From Leptolyngbya sp. NIES-2104 (GTDB taxonomy: Bacteria > Cyanobacteriota > Cyanobacteriia > Leptolyngbyales > Leptolyngbyaceae), in assembly GCF_001485215.1 (NCBI RefSeq), contig NZ_BBWW01000001.1, forward strand, positions 4,092,001-4,156,000: 64,000 bases of DNA. Reading direction: 5' to 3'. Below, piece after piece: positions 25,171 through 31,936 of this stretch. The notes below the pieces were generated by a model. It worked only from the letters and a program-made list of their open reading frames with translations. It did no database searches and was not told the origin of the DNA. How positions within the stretch are numbered: position 1 is the first letter of the stretch; the number at the start of each line of letters is the position of its first letter. The position numbers and the translations under genes are program-made.

Positions 25171-25945
25171 GAAACAAATACAGTGCCTGACCGAACAATA
25201 AAACTGCAACCGTTAAAGTCAACGCTAGAATATCGCGCCGTCCTCCTTTCTGAACCTCTGCTAATGGAGGTAAACCTTGATACCCTCTAGATAACATGGC
25301 TTGGTGCACTCGTTCACCCCGCTCATACGTGCGGATGAACAACGAGCCGAACATGTTACCGATGATAATTCTCTGCCGTTTGGGATTTCGCATGAGATTT
25401 CTCGATCGAGCTGCTTTCTGCATCGATGCAAATTCTTCACCCAACACCGAAATATACCGATACATCGACGCAAGAATCGCTACGAGCAACGGCGGCATTT
25501 TCAAAGCGGCTAACGCATGAAGCAATGCCGGAATCGAAGTCGTTAAAACTAATGTATTCAGAATCAGTAACGATAAAAATGCTTTAAGCGCAACACTACC
25601 GAGAACAGTTAAGCCCTCAGTCGTAATTTGTATCCAACCCCATTGAAATAAAACATCACCGCCTCCTCGAAACAACGTGCCAAGAATGACGACACCAATA
25701 AAAACAAATTCAACAGCAACCCGCTTTAACAGAACCGATAATTGAACGCGACTCGCGAGAATAATTAGCGCGATCGCGCTTCCATAAATTGCCCAAGTCC
25801 ACCACCGACCATTCGGAGTCAGCGCGATCGCAAAAACTAATAGCAACACACACAATACCCGCGATCGAGGGGTCAACCGATGCCAAGGAGTTTTCTTTTC
25901 CTCAGCATCAGCTAAATGAAGTGCGCCAATGTGCAGCAAGATCAT
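25160..25945 (-). CDS. cbiQ: ECF transporter T component (CbiQ-type)
   Basis: The 261 residues have five or six hydrophobic segments and the coupling-helix motifs typical of EcfT/CbiQ (AARSRNLMRN near residue 180, and RGERVHQAMLSRGY near 215, containing the A-R-G type signature). The protein links the ATPase to the metal-binding CbiM. It overlaps the PDGLE gene by 4 bp (ATGA) and cbiO by 11 bp. Confidence 0.92.
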   Translation of the reverse strand: MILLHIGALHLADAEEKKTPWHRLTPRSRVLCVLLLVFAIALTPNGRWWTWAIYGSAIALIILASRVQLSVLLKRVAVEFVFIGVVILGTLFRGGGDVLFQWGWIQITTEGLTVLGSVALKAFLSLLILNTLVLTTSIPALLHALAALKMPPLLVAILASMYRYISVLGEEFASMQKAARSRNLMRNPKRQRIIIGNMFGSLFIRTYERGERVHQAMLSRGYQGLPPLAEVQKGGRRDILALTLTVAVLLFGQALYLFHAP

Positions 25946-26271
25946 TGATGCTCACGATTCCGTATAAGAACTTTGCCAGCACCCCAAGCTAAGCCAAAGG
26001 TGGCTAATGTTCCAAGTAAACCTGCTGCGGGAGTGGCAATCTGCTCTGGAACACCCCGCAATTGGTATTCTTCAAAAATTTGATAAAACGGCAGCTTGTG
26101 CGCGATCGGTTCCTCAGTCGCTTTGTTCTCAAAGCCCTGATCTTGAGCAACCCGATCAAGTCCATCTGGATTAGAACTCGCAAACGGGGATAAAAACACT
26201 GCAACGAGTAAGGCAATTCCTAATCCAGAGATAACAAAAGCACGATTTCGAGTTTGTGAAGCTTGAGACAT
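25942..26271 (-). CDS. PDGLE domain protein (CbiN-like small subunit)
   Basis: The 109-residue protein has one N-terminal and one C-terminal hydrophobic segment with the signature SNPDGLDRVAQDQGF between them; PDGLD replaces PDGLE. In other cobalt/nickel ECF systems this domain is fused to the C-terminus of CbiM or replaces CbiN. Here it is a separate gene between cbiM and cbiQ. It probably stabilises the transporter or helps metal loading. Confidence 0.85.
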   Translation of the reverse strand: MSQASQTRNRAFVISGLGIALLVAVFLSPFASSNPDGLDRVAQDQGFENKATEEPIAHKLPFYQIFEEYQLRGVPEQIATPAAGLLGTLATFGLAWGAGKVLIRNREHQ

Positions 26272-26283
26272 AATCAGTTTCCT

Positions 26284-26991
26284 TTAGCGTGAAGAGTACG
26301 ATCGCGACATGTCCTCTCTAGCAGCGCGAGGTGCTCGGTGAATCAAATCCGGGCGAGTTTTCAAGATGTAGCTCAAAGCAATCACTGTGATGACTGCCTC
26401 ACCAATCCCGATCATCAAATGCCAGAACGTCATTGCAGACAAAGCAACCGGAAGCGGCACCGCACCTGAAATGGCAAGCTGAAATGCACACACGATCGCC
26501 GCAATCATCACACTGACCCAAGCCGCGATCGCTGCCCCAGTCAAAATTGCCTTGGAGTCATCACGTCCCATTGCATTCCGAATCGATCGGTACAAGTAAT
26601 AGCCGCCAAACGTTCCGATCAATCCCATATTAAAAATATTGGCTCCCAGTGCAGTCACGCCGCCATCCTGAAACAAAAACGCCTGCACGATAAACACAAC
26701 CGTCATCACCAGCGATCCCGCCCAAGGACCCAGCAGCACACCTGCCAGCGTTCCACCCAGCAAATGTCCCGAAGTTCCACCCGGAATCGGAAAATTAATC
26801 ATTTGAGCTGCAAAAATAAACGCAGCACACACTCCCATCAGCGGTACAGTGCGCTCTTGATACTCCGCTTGAACGCGATTCAAACTCACTGCAATGAGCA
26901 CGATCGCAAATATCCAAGTCAGCAACGTTACGGGCACATTCAAGAAACCATCTGGAATGTGCAGCGCCAAATGATGTGGAAAAAAAACCAT
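26284..26991 (-). CDS. cbiM: ECF transporter metal-binding S component (CbiM-type)
   Basis: The protein has 235 residues from MVFFPHHLALHIPDGFL, chosen because AAGGATG precedes it; an earlier in-frame start would place the N-terminus inside the inverted repeat upstream. The HIPDGFL motif and later NFPIPGGTSGHLLGG form the metal site. In studied CbiM/NikM the histidine is residue 2 of the mature protein; here about ten residues precede it, so N-terminal processing may be needed. Whether cobalt or nickel is carried cannot be read from the sequence. Confidence 0.9.
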   Translation of the reverse strand: MVFFPHHLALHIPDGFLNVPVTLLTWIFAIVLIAVSLNRVQAEYQERTVPLMGVCAAFIFAAQMINFPIPGGTSGHLLGGTLAGVLLGPWAGSLVMTVVFIVQAFLFQDGGVTALGANIFNMGLIGTFGGYYLYRSIRNAMGRDDSKAILTGAAIAAWVSVMIAAIVCAFQLAISGAVPLPVALSAMTFWHLMIGIGEAVITVIALSYILKTRPDLIHRAPRAAREDMSRSYSSR

Positions 26992-27002
26992 AGATTCATC
27001 CT

Positions 27003-27072
27003 TGAGAGAGACAATCTTGAAGCGGATCAAGTCGTGAGTTCTAAACGTTCAGTAGAGTTGATCCATCTCTCA
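27003..27072 (-). promoter_or_regulatory. Nested inverted repeat in the cbiM leader, possible metal-responsive RNA
   Basis: Two 7-bp inverted repeats are nested: an outer TGAGAGA (27003-27009) / TCTCTCA (27066-27072) and an inner GGATCAA (27024-27030) / TTGATCC (27058-27064). In the RNA they would form an interrupted stem-loop whose 3' arm ends next to the AAGGATG Shine-Dalgarno, 11 bases before the cbiM ATG. No cobalamin-riboswitch consensus is visible. It could instead be an operator for a dimeric repressor. Confidence 0.45.
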
Positions 27073-27218
27073 GAATTCAATCCCAGGTAGGGGGATAATC
27101 GGCGGAATTTAAGCCTGACTTAAGATTCAAGCCTTTCTGCAAAAGAAACTTCAGAGTCTCTATAGACGAAGTGGCAGTTCATACGTTAAGATACGCGATT
27201 GTGAGTTTTGTTACCCCT

Positions 27219-27584
27219 ATGAACGCGCAAGAAATCATCCGCTCGATCGAAGCGGAGCAGCTAAAAGACAATATCCCCACGATCTATATCGGGGATACGG
27301 TTCGTGTCGGCGTGATCATTCAAGAGGGCGACAAGGAACGGACGCAGCCCTATGAAGGTGTCGTGATTGCAAAAGGTAGTGCTGGCATCACGAAAAACAT
27401 CACAGTGCGACGTGTGTTTCAGGGCGTTGGAGTGGAGCGGGTTTTCCTGATTCATTCTCCGCGCATCGAAAGCATCAAAGTGATTCGTCGGGCAAAAGTG
27501 CGTCGGGCGAAACTGTACTACCTACGCGATCGTGTGGGCAAGGCAACTCGCTTGAAACAGCGTTTCGATCGTCCTTTGACCTAG
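27219..27584 (+). CDS. rplS: 50S ribosomal protein L19
   Basis: The protein has 121 residues from [15 protein letters not shown]; the open frame begins earlier but this start fits L19. The core [21 protein letters not shown], the loop [14 protein letters not shown] and [17 protein letters not shown] are typical. L19 lies at the 30S-50S interface. It is followed by tRNA-Trp, then secE-nusG, the common cyanobacterial order. Confidence 0.97.
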   Translation: MNAQEIIRSIEAEQLKDNIPTIYIGDTVRVGVIIQEGDKERTQPYEGVVIAKGSAGITKNITVRRVFQGVGVERVFLIHSPRIESIKVIRRAKVRRAKLYYLRDRVGKATRLKQRFDRPLT

Positions 27585-27661
27585 TTTTTTCAGGTTTTAG
27601 ACGCAAGTGTCCATTCCCTGATAAACTAGATACAGAACGCAATCAGAGTCGTTCAGCATAT

Positions 27662-27734
27662 GCGCTCTTAGTTCAGTTGGTAGAACGCAGGTCTCCAAAA
27701 CCTGATGTCGGGGGTTCAAGTCCTCCAGGGCGCG
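27662..27734 (+). tRNA. tRNA-Trp (anticodon CCA)
   Basis: The 73 bases fold as a cloverleaf: acceptor GCGCTCT / AGGGCGC with one wobble pair, discriminator G, D-arm TTCAGTTGGTAGAA, anticodon stem CAGGT / ACCTG with loop CTCCAAA (CCA), and T-arm GGGGGTTCAAGTCCTCC. CCA is not encoded. It lies between rplS and secE. Confidence 0.95.
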
Positions 27735-27848
27735 CTGAATTACTCTGATTTTGTGTGTGAGTGCGATTTTGATCGGATCGTGTGCCGCGATCGAGAAAAG
27801 TCTTTATGATAGGAATTCGGTCGAGCGCAAATTTGGGAGTCAAGAGCG

Positions 27849-28061
27849 GTGGCAAAGACAGAAGAGGTCAAAAAATCAGGATTCAACCCCAACGAGTTCG
27901 CTAAGGAAACGAAAGAAGAACTCGACAAAGTGGTGTGGCCCAGCCGACAGCAACTGATCGGTGAATCCATTTCAGTAATTTTGATGGTCACGCTCTCCGC
28001 AACCACAATCTATTTCGTTGATCAACTCTTTCATTGGGCACAAGTGAAGGTGTTCGGATGA
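27849..28061 (+). CDS. secE: Preprotein translocase subunit SecE
   Basis: The 70 residues start at GTG. The N-terminal amphipathic helix (FAKETKEELDKVVWPSRQQL) and one C-terminal transmembrane helix (residues 43-62) are the minimal SecE. It stabilises SecY in the translocon of the plasma and thylakoid membranes. The stop overlaps the nusG ATG (ATGA). Confidence 0.94.
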   Translation: MAKTEEVKKSGFNPNEFAKETKEELDKVVWPSRQQLIGESISVILMVTLSATTIYFVDQLFHWAQVKVFG

Positions 28062-28684
28062 CATACACTTCAGACGAAACTCAGAACGATCGCACTGATG
28101 ACAACCCGGATGATCAGTTGACGAGAAGTGCCCGTTGGTACGCCGTCCAGGTAGCATCGGGCTGTGAAAAGCGCGTCAAAATGAATTTAGAACAGCGCAT
28201 CGAAACGCTCGATGTCGCGAATCGAATTTTGGATGTTCAGATTCCTGAAACGCCGATTCTGAGGCACCAAAAAGACGGACGACCCAAGGAAGCCGCTGAG
28301 AAAGTATTCCCTGGATACGTCCTTGTGAAAATGGTGATGGACGATGAAACGTGGCAGGTAATTAAGAATACTCCCAACGTGATCAACTTCGTCGGAGCCG
28401 AACAAAAGCGGCGTTATGGGCGGGGGCGTGGTCACGTCAAACCAATGCCATTGGGACATGGAGAAGTCGAACGCATCTTCAAACAATCCCAAGAGCAGGA
28501 GCCAGTCAGAAAAATCGACATGGCAACAGGCGACAAGATTACGGTGCTTTCGGGTCCGTTTAAGGACTTTGAAGGGGAAGTGATCGAAGTTAGCCCAGAG
28601 CGGAACAAGCTCAAAGCACTTCTGTCTATCTTTGGGCGAGAAACCCCGGTAGAACTCGAAGTAAACCAAGTAGAGAAAATTTAA
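28058..28684 (+). CDS. nusG: Transcription termination/antitermination protein NusG
   Basis: The protein has 208 residues from MTYTSDETQND; an upstream TTG is inside secE. The NGN domain starts at RWYAVQVASGCEKRVKMNL, and the KOW domain is near residues 155-205 (GDKITVLSGPFKDFEGEV). NusG binds RNA polymerase and the ribosome. The first 28 residues are acidic and probably disordered. It overlaps secE by 4 bp and precedes rplK by 26 bp. Confidence 0.96.
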   Translation: MTYTSDETQNDRTDDNPDDQLTRSARWYAVQVASGCEKRVKMNLEQRIETLDVANRILDVQIPETPILRHQKDGRPKEAAEKVFPGYVLVKMVMDDETWQVIKNTPNVINFVGAEQKRRYGRGRGHVKPMPLGHGEVERIFKQSQEQEPVRKIDMATGDKITVLSGPFKDFEGEVIEVSPERNKLKALLSIFGRETPVELEVNQVEKI

Positions 28685-28710
28685 CCGACTTTCACTAAAG
28701 TCAAGAATCG

Positions 28711-29136
28711 ATGGCAAAAAAAGTAACCGCAGTGATCAAGCTGGCGATTAATGCTGGCAAGGCGAACCCTGCGCCGCCGATCGGACCTGCGCTCGGTCAG
28801 CACGGGGTCAATATCATGATGTTCTGCAAGGAATACAACGCCAGAACCGCAGACCAAGCGGGAATGGTCGTTCCTGTAGAAATCTCAGTTTACGAAGACC
28901 GCAGTTTCACATTTATCCTCAAAACCCCGCCTGCATCGAAACTGATCGCAAAAGCGGCTGGAATTGAGACCGGTTCTGGTGAGCCAAACAAGAAGAAAGT
29001 GGGCAAAATTTCCCGCACTCAATTAGAAGACATCGCCAAGACCAAATTGCCTGACCTCAATGCAAATGACATCGAGGCAGCAATGAAAATCATCGAAGGA
29101 ACCGCTCGTAACATGGGCGTGACCATCGCCGACTAA
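28711..29136 (+). CDS. rplK: 50S ribosomal protein L11
   Basis: The 141 residues are full length. The N-terminal domain has [20 protein letters not shown], with the proline-rich loop that binds thiostrepton-type drugs, and the C-terminal RNA-binding domain ends GTARNMGV. L11 forms the GTPase-associated centre with 23S rRNA. It lies in the secE-nusG-rplK-rplA operon. Confidence 0.97.
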   Translation: MAKKVTAVIKLAINAGKANPAPPIGPALGQHGVNIMMFCKEYNARTADQAGMVVPVEISVYEDRSFTFILKTPPASKLIAKAAGIETGSGEPNKKKVGKISRTQLEDIAKTKLPDLNANDIEAAMKIIEGTARNMGVTIAD

Positions 29137-29183
29137 ACCTTTATTCGGGGGAGAGACTTTCTCGCGATTACCCCAGGAGACAC

Positions 29184-29900
29184 ATGGTAAAGAAACTATC
29201 CAAGCGCACGAGAGAACTTCGTGCCAAAGTCGAAGATAAGGCTTACACTCCTTTAGAAGCCTTAGAACTGCTAAAAGAGACTGCAACGGCGAAATTTCCC
29301 GAATCCGCAGAAGCTCACATCCGTCTCGGCATTGATCCGAAGTACAGTGACCAACAGTTAAGAACTACCGTTGCACTACCGAAGGGAACCGGGCAAGAAG
29401 TCCGAGTTGCGGTGATTGCACGAGGCGAGAAAGTCACTGAGGCAACAAATGCAGGTGCTGACATTGCAGGTTCGGAAGAACTGATCGACGAAATCCAAAA
29501 AGGGCGGATGGATTTCGATCTGTTGATTGCAACCCCGGATGTGATGCCGCAGGTGGCGAAATTGGGTCGGGTATTGGGTCCGCGTGGTTTGATGCCATCC
29601 CCGAAAGGCGGCACTGTGACCTTTGACCTACCGCAAGCGATCGCTGAATTCAAAGCAGGGAAACTCGAATTCCGGGCAGATCGTACCGGAATCGTTCACG
29701 TCCTGTTTGGCAAAGCAACCTTCTCGGCTGACGATTTGCTCACCAACTTGAAAGCGCTGCAAGAAACGATCGACAGAAACAGACCATCCGGCGCAAAAGG
29801 ACGCTATTGGCGTACAATGTATGTGTCGTCAACGATGGGACCTTCGATCGAGGTCGATATCAACAGTTTGCGCGACCTCAAGGTTGGAGATGCTGCCTAG
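29184..29900 (+). CDS. rplA: 50S ribosomal protein L1
   Basis: The 238 residues show the L1 signature: [16 protein letters not shown], then [19 protein letters not shown] and the C-terminal [24 protein letters not shown]1 forms the mobile L1 stalk and in many bacteria represses its own operon. AGGAGA precedes the ATG. The L10 leader follows 24 bp later. Confidence 0.97.
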   Translation: MVKKLSKRTRELRAKVEDKAYTPLEALELLKETATAKFPESAEAHIRLGIDPKYSDQQLRTTVALPKGTGQEVRVAVIARGEKVTEATNAGADIAGSEELIDEIQKGRMDFDLLIATPDVMPQVAKLGRVLGPRGLMPSPKGGTVTFDLPQAIAEFKAGKLEFRADRTGIVHVLFGKATFSADDLLTNLKALQETIDRNRPSGAKGRYWRTMYVSSTMGPSIEVDINSLRDLKVGDAA

Positions 29901-29924
29901 ACAAAAGTTTTTCAACTGAATATC

Positions 29925-30056
29925 CAAACCAAAGACAGCGGGTGTGAGTTTTTCACTTAATGTCCTGCCGAGGTTTGATTTTTGCAAGACACAGCTTTTT
30001 GTGTTCTCAAGAAATCATGCGAACTCGGCTTTTCACAAGGTCGAGTTTTTTGTTTT
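29925..30056 (+). promoter_or_regulatory. Ribosomal protein L10 leader of rplJ-rplL
   Basis: The sequence matches the known L10 leader: a closing stem CAAACC (29925-29930) / GGTTTG (29972-29977) around the kink-turn element AAAGACAGCGGG and TCCTGCCGA, the mimic of the L10(L12) binding site on 23S rRNA. A second hairpin (ACACA / TGTGT) and a terminator follow before rplJ. Excess L10(L12) complex would bind and lower expression of both genes. Confidence 0.85.
30021..30056 (+). terminator. Attenuator-like terminator within the L10 leader
   Basis: AACTCG (30022-30027) pairs with CGAGTT (30042-30047) and is followed by TTTTTTGTTTTT. It ends 40 bp before rplJ, so it probably attenuates read-through from rplA into rplJ-rplL. 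Confidence 0.65.
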
Positions 30057-30096
30057 TGGATATTCTCATTCGTCCCAAATCAGGAGGTGAGAAAGA

Positions 30097-30630
30097 GTGG
30101 GAAGAACGTTAGCGAGCAAAAAGGAAATCGTTGCGGATCTGAAAGAAACGCTAAGTGAAACACAGTTGGTGTTTATCATCGGCTACAGTGGCTTGTCGGT
30201 CGCAGAAATCACAGATTTACGGAATCGCTTGCGTCCAAAAGGTGCCATTTGCCGCGTGGCGAAAAACACCTTTATGGAGAAAGCAACCGAAGGCGACGAT
30301 CGCTGGCAAGCGGTGAGCGAATTACTCAAAGGTGATTCCGCGTTTGTCATGGTCAAAGACGATCTGGGTGGTGCAATCAAGGCATACCAAGAGTTCCAAA
30401 AGGCTGCCAAGAAGACCGAGATTCGCGGCGGTGTGATGGATGGCAGAGTGCTCAAAGAAGCGGATTTGAAAGCGATCGCTGATCTACCGTCGAAAGAGCA
30501 ACTCATTGCCCAAATCGCCGGAGCAATCAACGGAGTCGCGACCCAGTTGGCAGTCGGTATCAACGAAGTGCCGTCTGGATTGGCAAGAGCGCTTCAACAA
30601 CTGTCCGAAAAAGACCAAGAAGCAGCGTAA
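30097..30630 (+). CDS. rplJ: 50S ribosomal protein L10
   Basis: The 177 residues start at GTG, fixed by AGGAGGTGA at 30081-30089. The N-terminal RNA-binding domain has LASKKEIVADLKETL and LRNRLRPKGAICRVAKNT; the C-terminal helix (about 145-177) binds L7/L12 dimers. It anchors the ribosomal stalk. A 33-bp gap leads to rplL. Confidence 0.97.
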   Translation: MGRTLASKKEIVADLKETLSETQLVFIIGYSGLSVAEITDLRNRLRPKGAICRVAKNTFMEKATEGDDRWQAVSELLKGDSAFVMVKDDLGGAIKAYQEFQKAAKKTEIRGGVMDGRVLKEADLKAIADLPSKEQLIAQIAGAINGVATQLAVGINEVPSGLARALQQLSEKDQEAA

Positions 30631-30663
30631 GCTGAACATCATTCAATTTAGGGAGTTAGTTCC

Positions 30664-31059
30664 ATGTCTGCTGTAACCGATGAAATTGTAGAAAAGTTAA
30701 AGGGTTTGACCCTGCTCGAAGCGTCTGAACTCGTCAAACAAATTGAAGAAACGTTTGGCGTGAGTGCTGCGGCTCCGGCTGGTGGCATGATGATGATGGC
30801 TCCTGGCGGCGGCGGTGCTGCTGCGGCTGAAGAAGTCGAAGAGAAGACCGAATTCGATGCAGTCCTCGAAGAAGTTCCGGCTGATAAGAAGATCGCGGTT
30901 CTTAAAGTCGTTCGGGGTATCACAGGTCTGGGTCTGAAAGAAGCGAAAGACCTGGTGGAAGCTGCACCGAAAGCGGTCAAAGAAGGTGTCGCGAAGGCTG
31001 AAGCTGAAGATATCAAGAAACAGATCGAAGAAGCTGGCGGTAAGGTTTCGGTCAAATAG
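30664..31059 (+). CDS. rplL: 50S ribosomal protein L7/L12
   Basis: The 131 residues comprise the dimerising N-terminal domain (1-36), a flexible Ala/Gly/Met-rich hinge ([18 protein letters not shown], about 38-55) and the C-terminal factor-binding domain with [20 protein letters not shown]. The Met-rich hinge is typical of cyanobacteria. GGGAGTTAG lies just upstream of the ATG. A terminator follows. Confidence 0.97.
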   Translation: MSAVTDEIVEKLKGLTLLEASELVKQIEETFGVSAAAPAGGMMMMAPGGGGAAAAEEVEEKTEFDAVLEEVPADKKIAVLKVVRGITGLGLKEAKDLVEAAPKAVKEGVAKAEAEDIKKQIEEAGGKVSVK

Positions 31060-31083
31060 TTTCGTTTGATTCTGATGATGTTG

Positions 31084-31111
31084 GGAGTCTCTAGTTTGAG
31101 GCTCCTTTTTT
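31084..31111 (+). terminator. Intrinsic terminator of the rplJ-rplL operon
   Basis: GGAGTCTC pairs with GAGGCTCC (8 bp, one G-U), the loop is TAGTTT, and six T follow directly. Confidence 0.88.
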
Positions 31112-31112
31112 A

Positions 31113-31397
31113 TTAGACAAATTTATTCCAGATTGACCGAAATCCTAACCAAACCGCGCAAAATCCGCCAACTGCAAAAGCAATCAGACCATCCCAACCT
31201 AAGCATTCCTGTACTTTCTGAAGTGTGAATGCTTGATGGAGTGATTGAAATCCAATAATCGTACTTCCAACTCCAAAAGCTAAATCTGCAACTTCTCCAA
31301 AAGGTGGAATCTGCTGACCTCGAAGTGTTTTGACGGTTGCAAGTATTGCGATGAATATGGCGGTGCAAATTCCCCAAACTGTAAATAGCAAATTCAT
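31113..31397 (-). CDS. Small three-helix membrane protein in the CHAT operon
   Basis: I do not recognise this 94-residue protein. Three hydrophobic segments are visible: residues 2-21, about 38-60 (VADLAFGVGSTIIGF) and 70-88 (GLIAFAVGGFCAVWLGF), the latter two rich in glycine. There is no signal peptide cleavage site. It is the third gene after the CHAT protein; its ATG overlaps the previous stop (ATGA). It may be a membrane effector or anchor for the CHAT system, but this rests on context only. Confidence 0.7.
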   Translation of the reverse strand: MNLLFTVWGICTAIFIAILATVKTLRGQQIPPFGEVADLAFGVGSTIIGFQSLHQAFTLQKVQECLGWDGLIAFAVGGFCAVWLGFRSIWNKFV

Positions 31398-31936
31398 CGA
31401 CGCATTCCATCTGGTCTAAATTTGGCGGAGCTAGTATACCATCCGTAAATTGCAGCTAGAACACTGCCGATGATGGCTCCTGGGACTTGTCCGATCGTTC
31501 CTCCCAAGAAGGCTCCCCCTGCAATGATGGTAACGATTCGATCGCCTTTTTCCCAAAAATCAGATTTAGCAGAATCGCGTTTTGAAGGATCGGTAAATAG
31601 TTCACGAGTTCGATCGCTGAATCGAGTGAGCAACAGAATTGCGTCTTGTTCGAGATCAGTACCCGTTTTTTCGAGCGTGGCGATCGCGCTTTTTGATCGT
31701 TCTTGTGCTTTGTATTGGCGTTTGAGATCGAGCCGAGCGGTATCGTAGCGTTCTTGCAAGTGTGGGTTACTTTGGGTTAGTTCGTGAATGATGGCGATCG
31801 CTTGGTCGAAGTGTTGTTGTGCGATCGCAATTCCGATTTGATTGATTTTGGCATAATCTTCAGCGGCTAAAGGCGGATCGAGACGGTCGATCGCGAGGAG
31901 AAAGGCTTTTAACGTGGTTTCGTCGTTTGCTTTCAT
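31394..31936 (-). CDS. Protein with helical domain and glycine-rich membrane hairpin, coupled to CHAT gene
   Basis: The protein has 180 residues from MKANDETTLKAFLLA; this ATG overlaps the stop of the CHAT gene (ATGA). Residues 1-110 are helical and charged, with a TPR-like stretch (INQIGIAIAQQHFDQAIAIIHELTQ). Residues about 135-170 contain a glycine-zipper-like pair of hydrophobic segments (IVTIIAGGAFLGGTIGQVPG, then AIIGSVLAAIYGWY). Such segments can form pores or insert in membranes. No family is recognised. Confidence 0.7.
   Translation of the reverse strand: MKANDETTLKAFLLAIDRLDPPLAAEDYAKINQIGIAIAQQHFDQAIAIIHELTQSNPHLQERYDTARLDLKRQYKAQERSKSAIATLEKTGTDLEQDAILLLTRFSDRTRELFTDPSKRDSAKSDFWEKGDRIVTIIAGGAFLGGTIGQVPGAIIGSVLAAIYGWYTSSAKFRPDGMRR

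Noticed and set aside
27003-27072. Cobalamin riboswitch upstream of cbiM
   Set aside because: The B12-box consensus is absent and the region is too short for that riboswitch.
28187-28717. 176-codon open frame on the minus strand
   Set aside because: It is a shadow of nusG, which is fully conserved on the plus strand.
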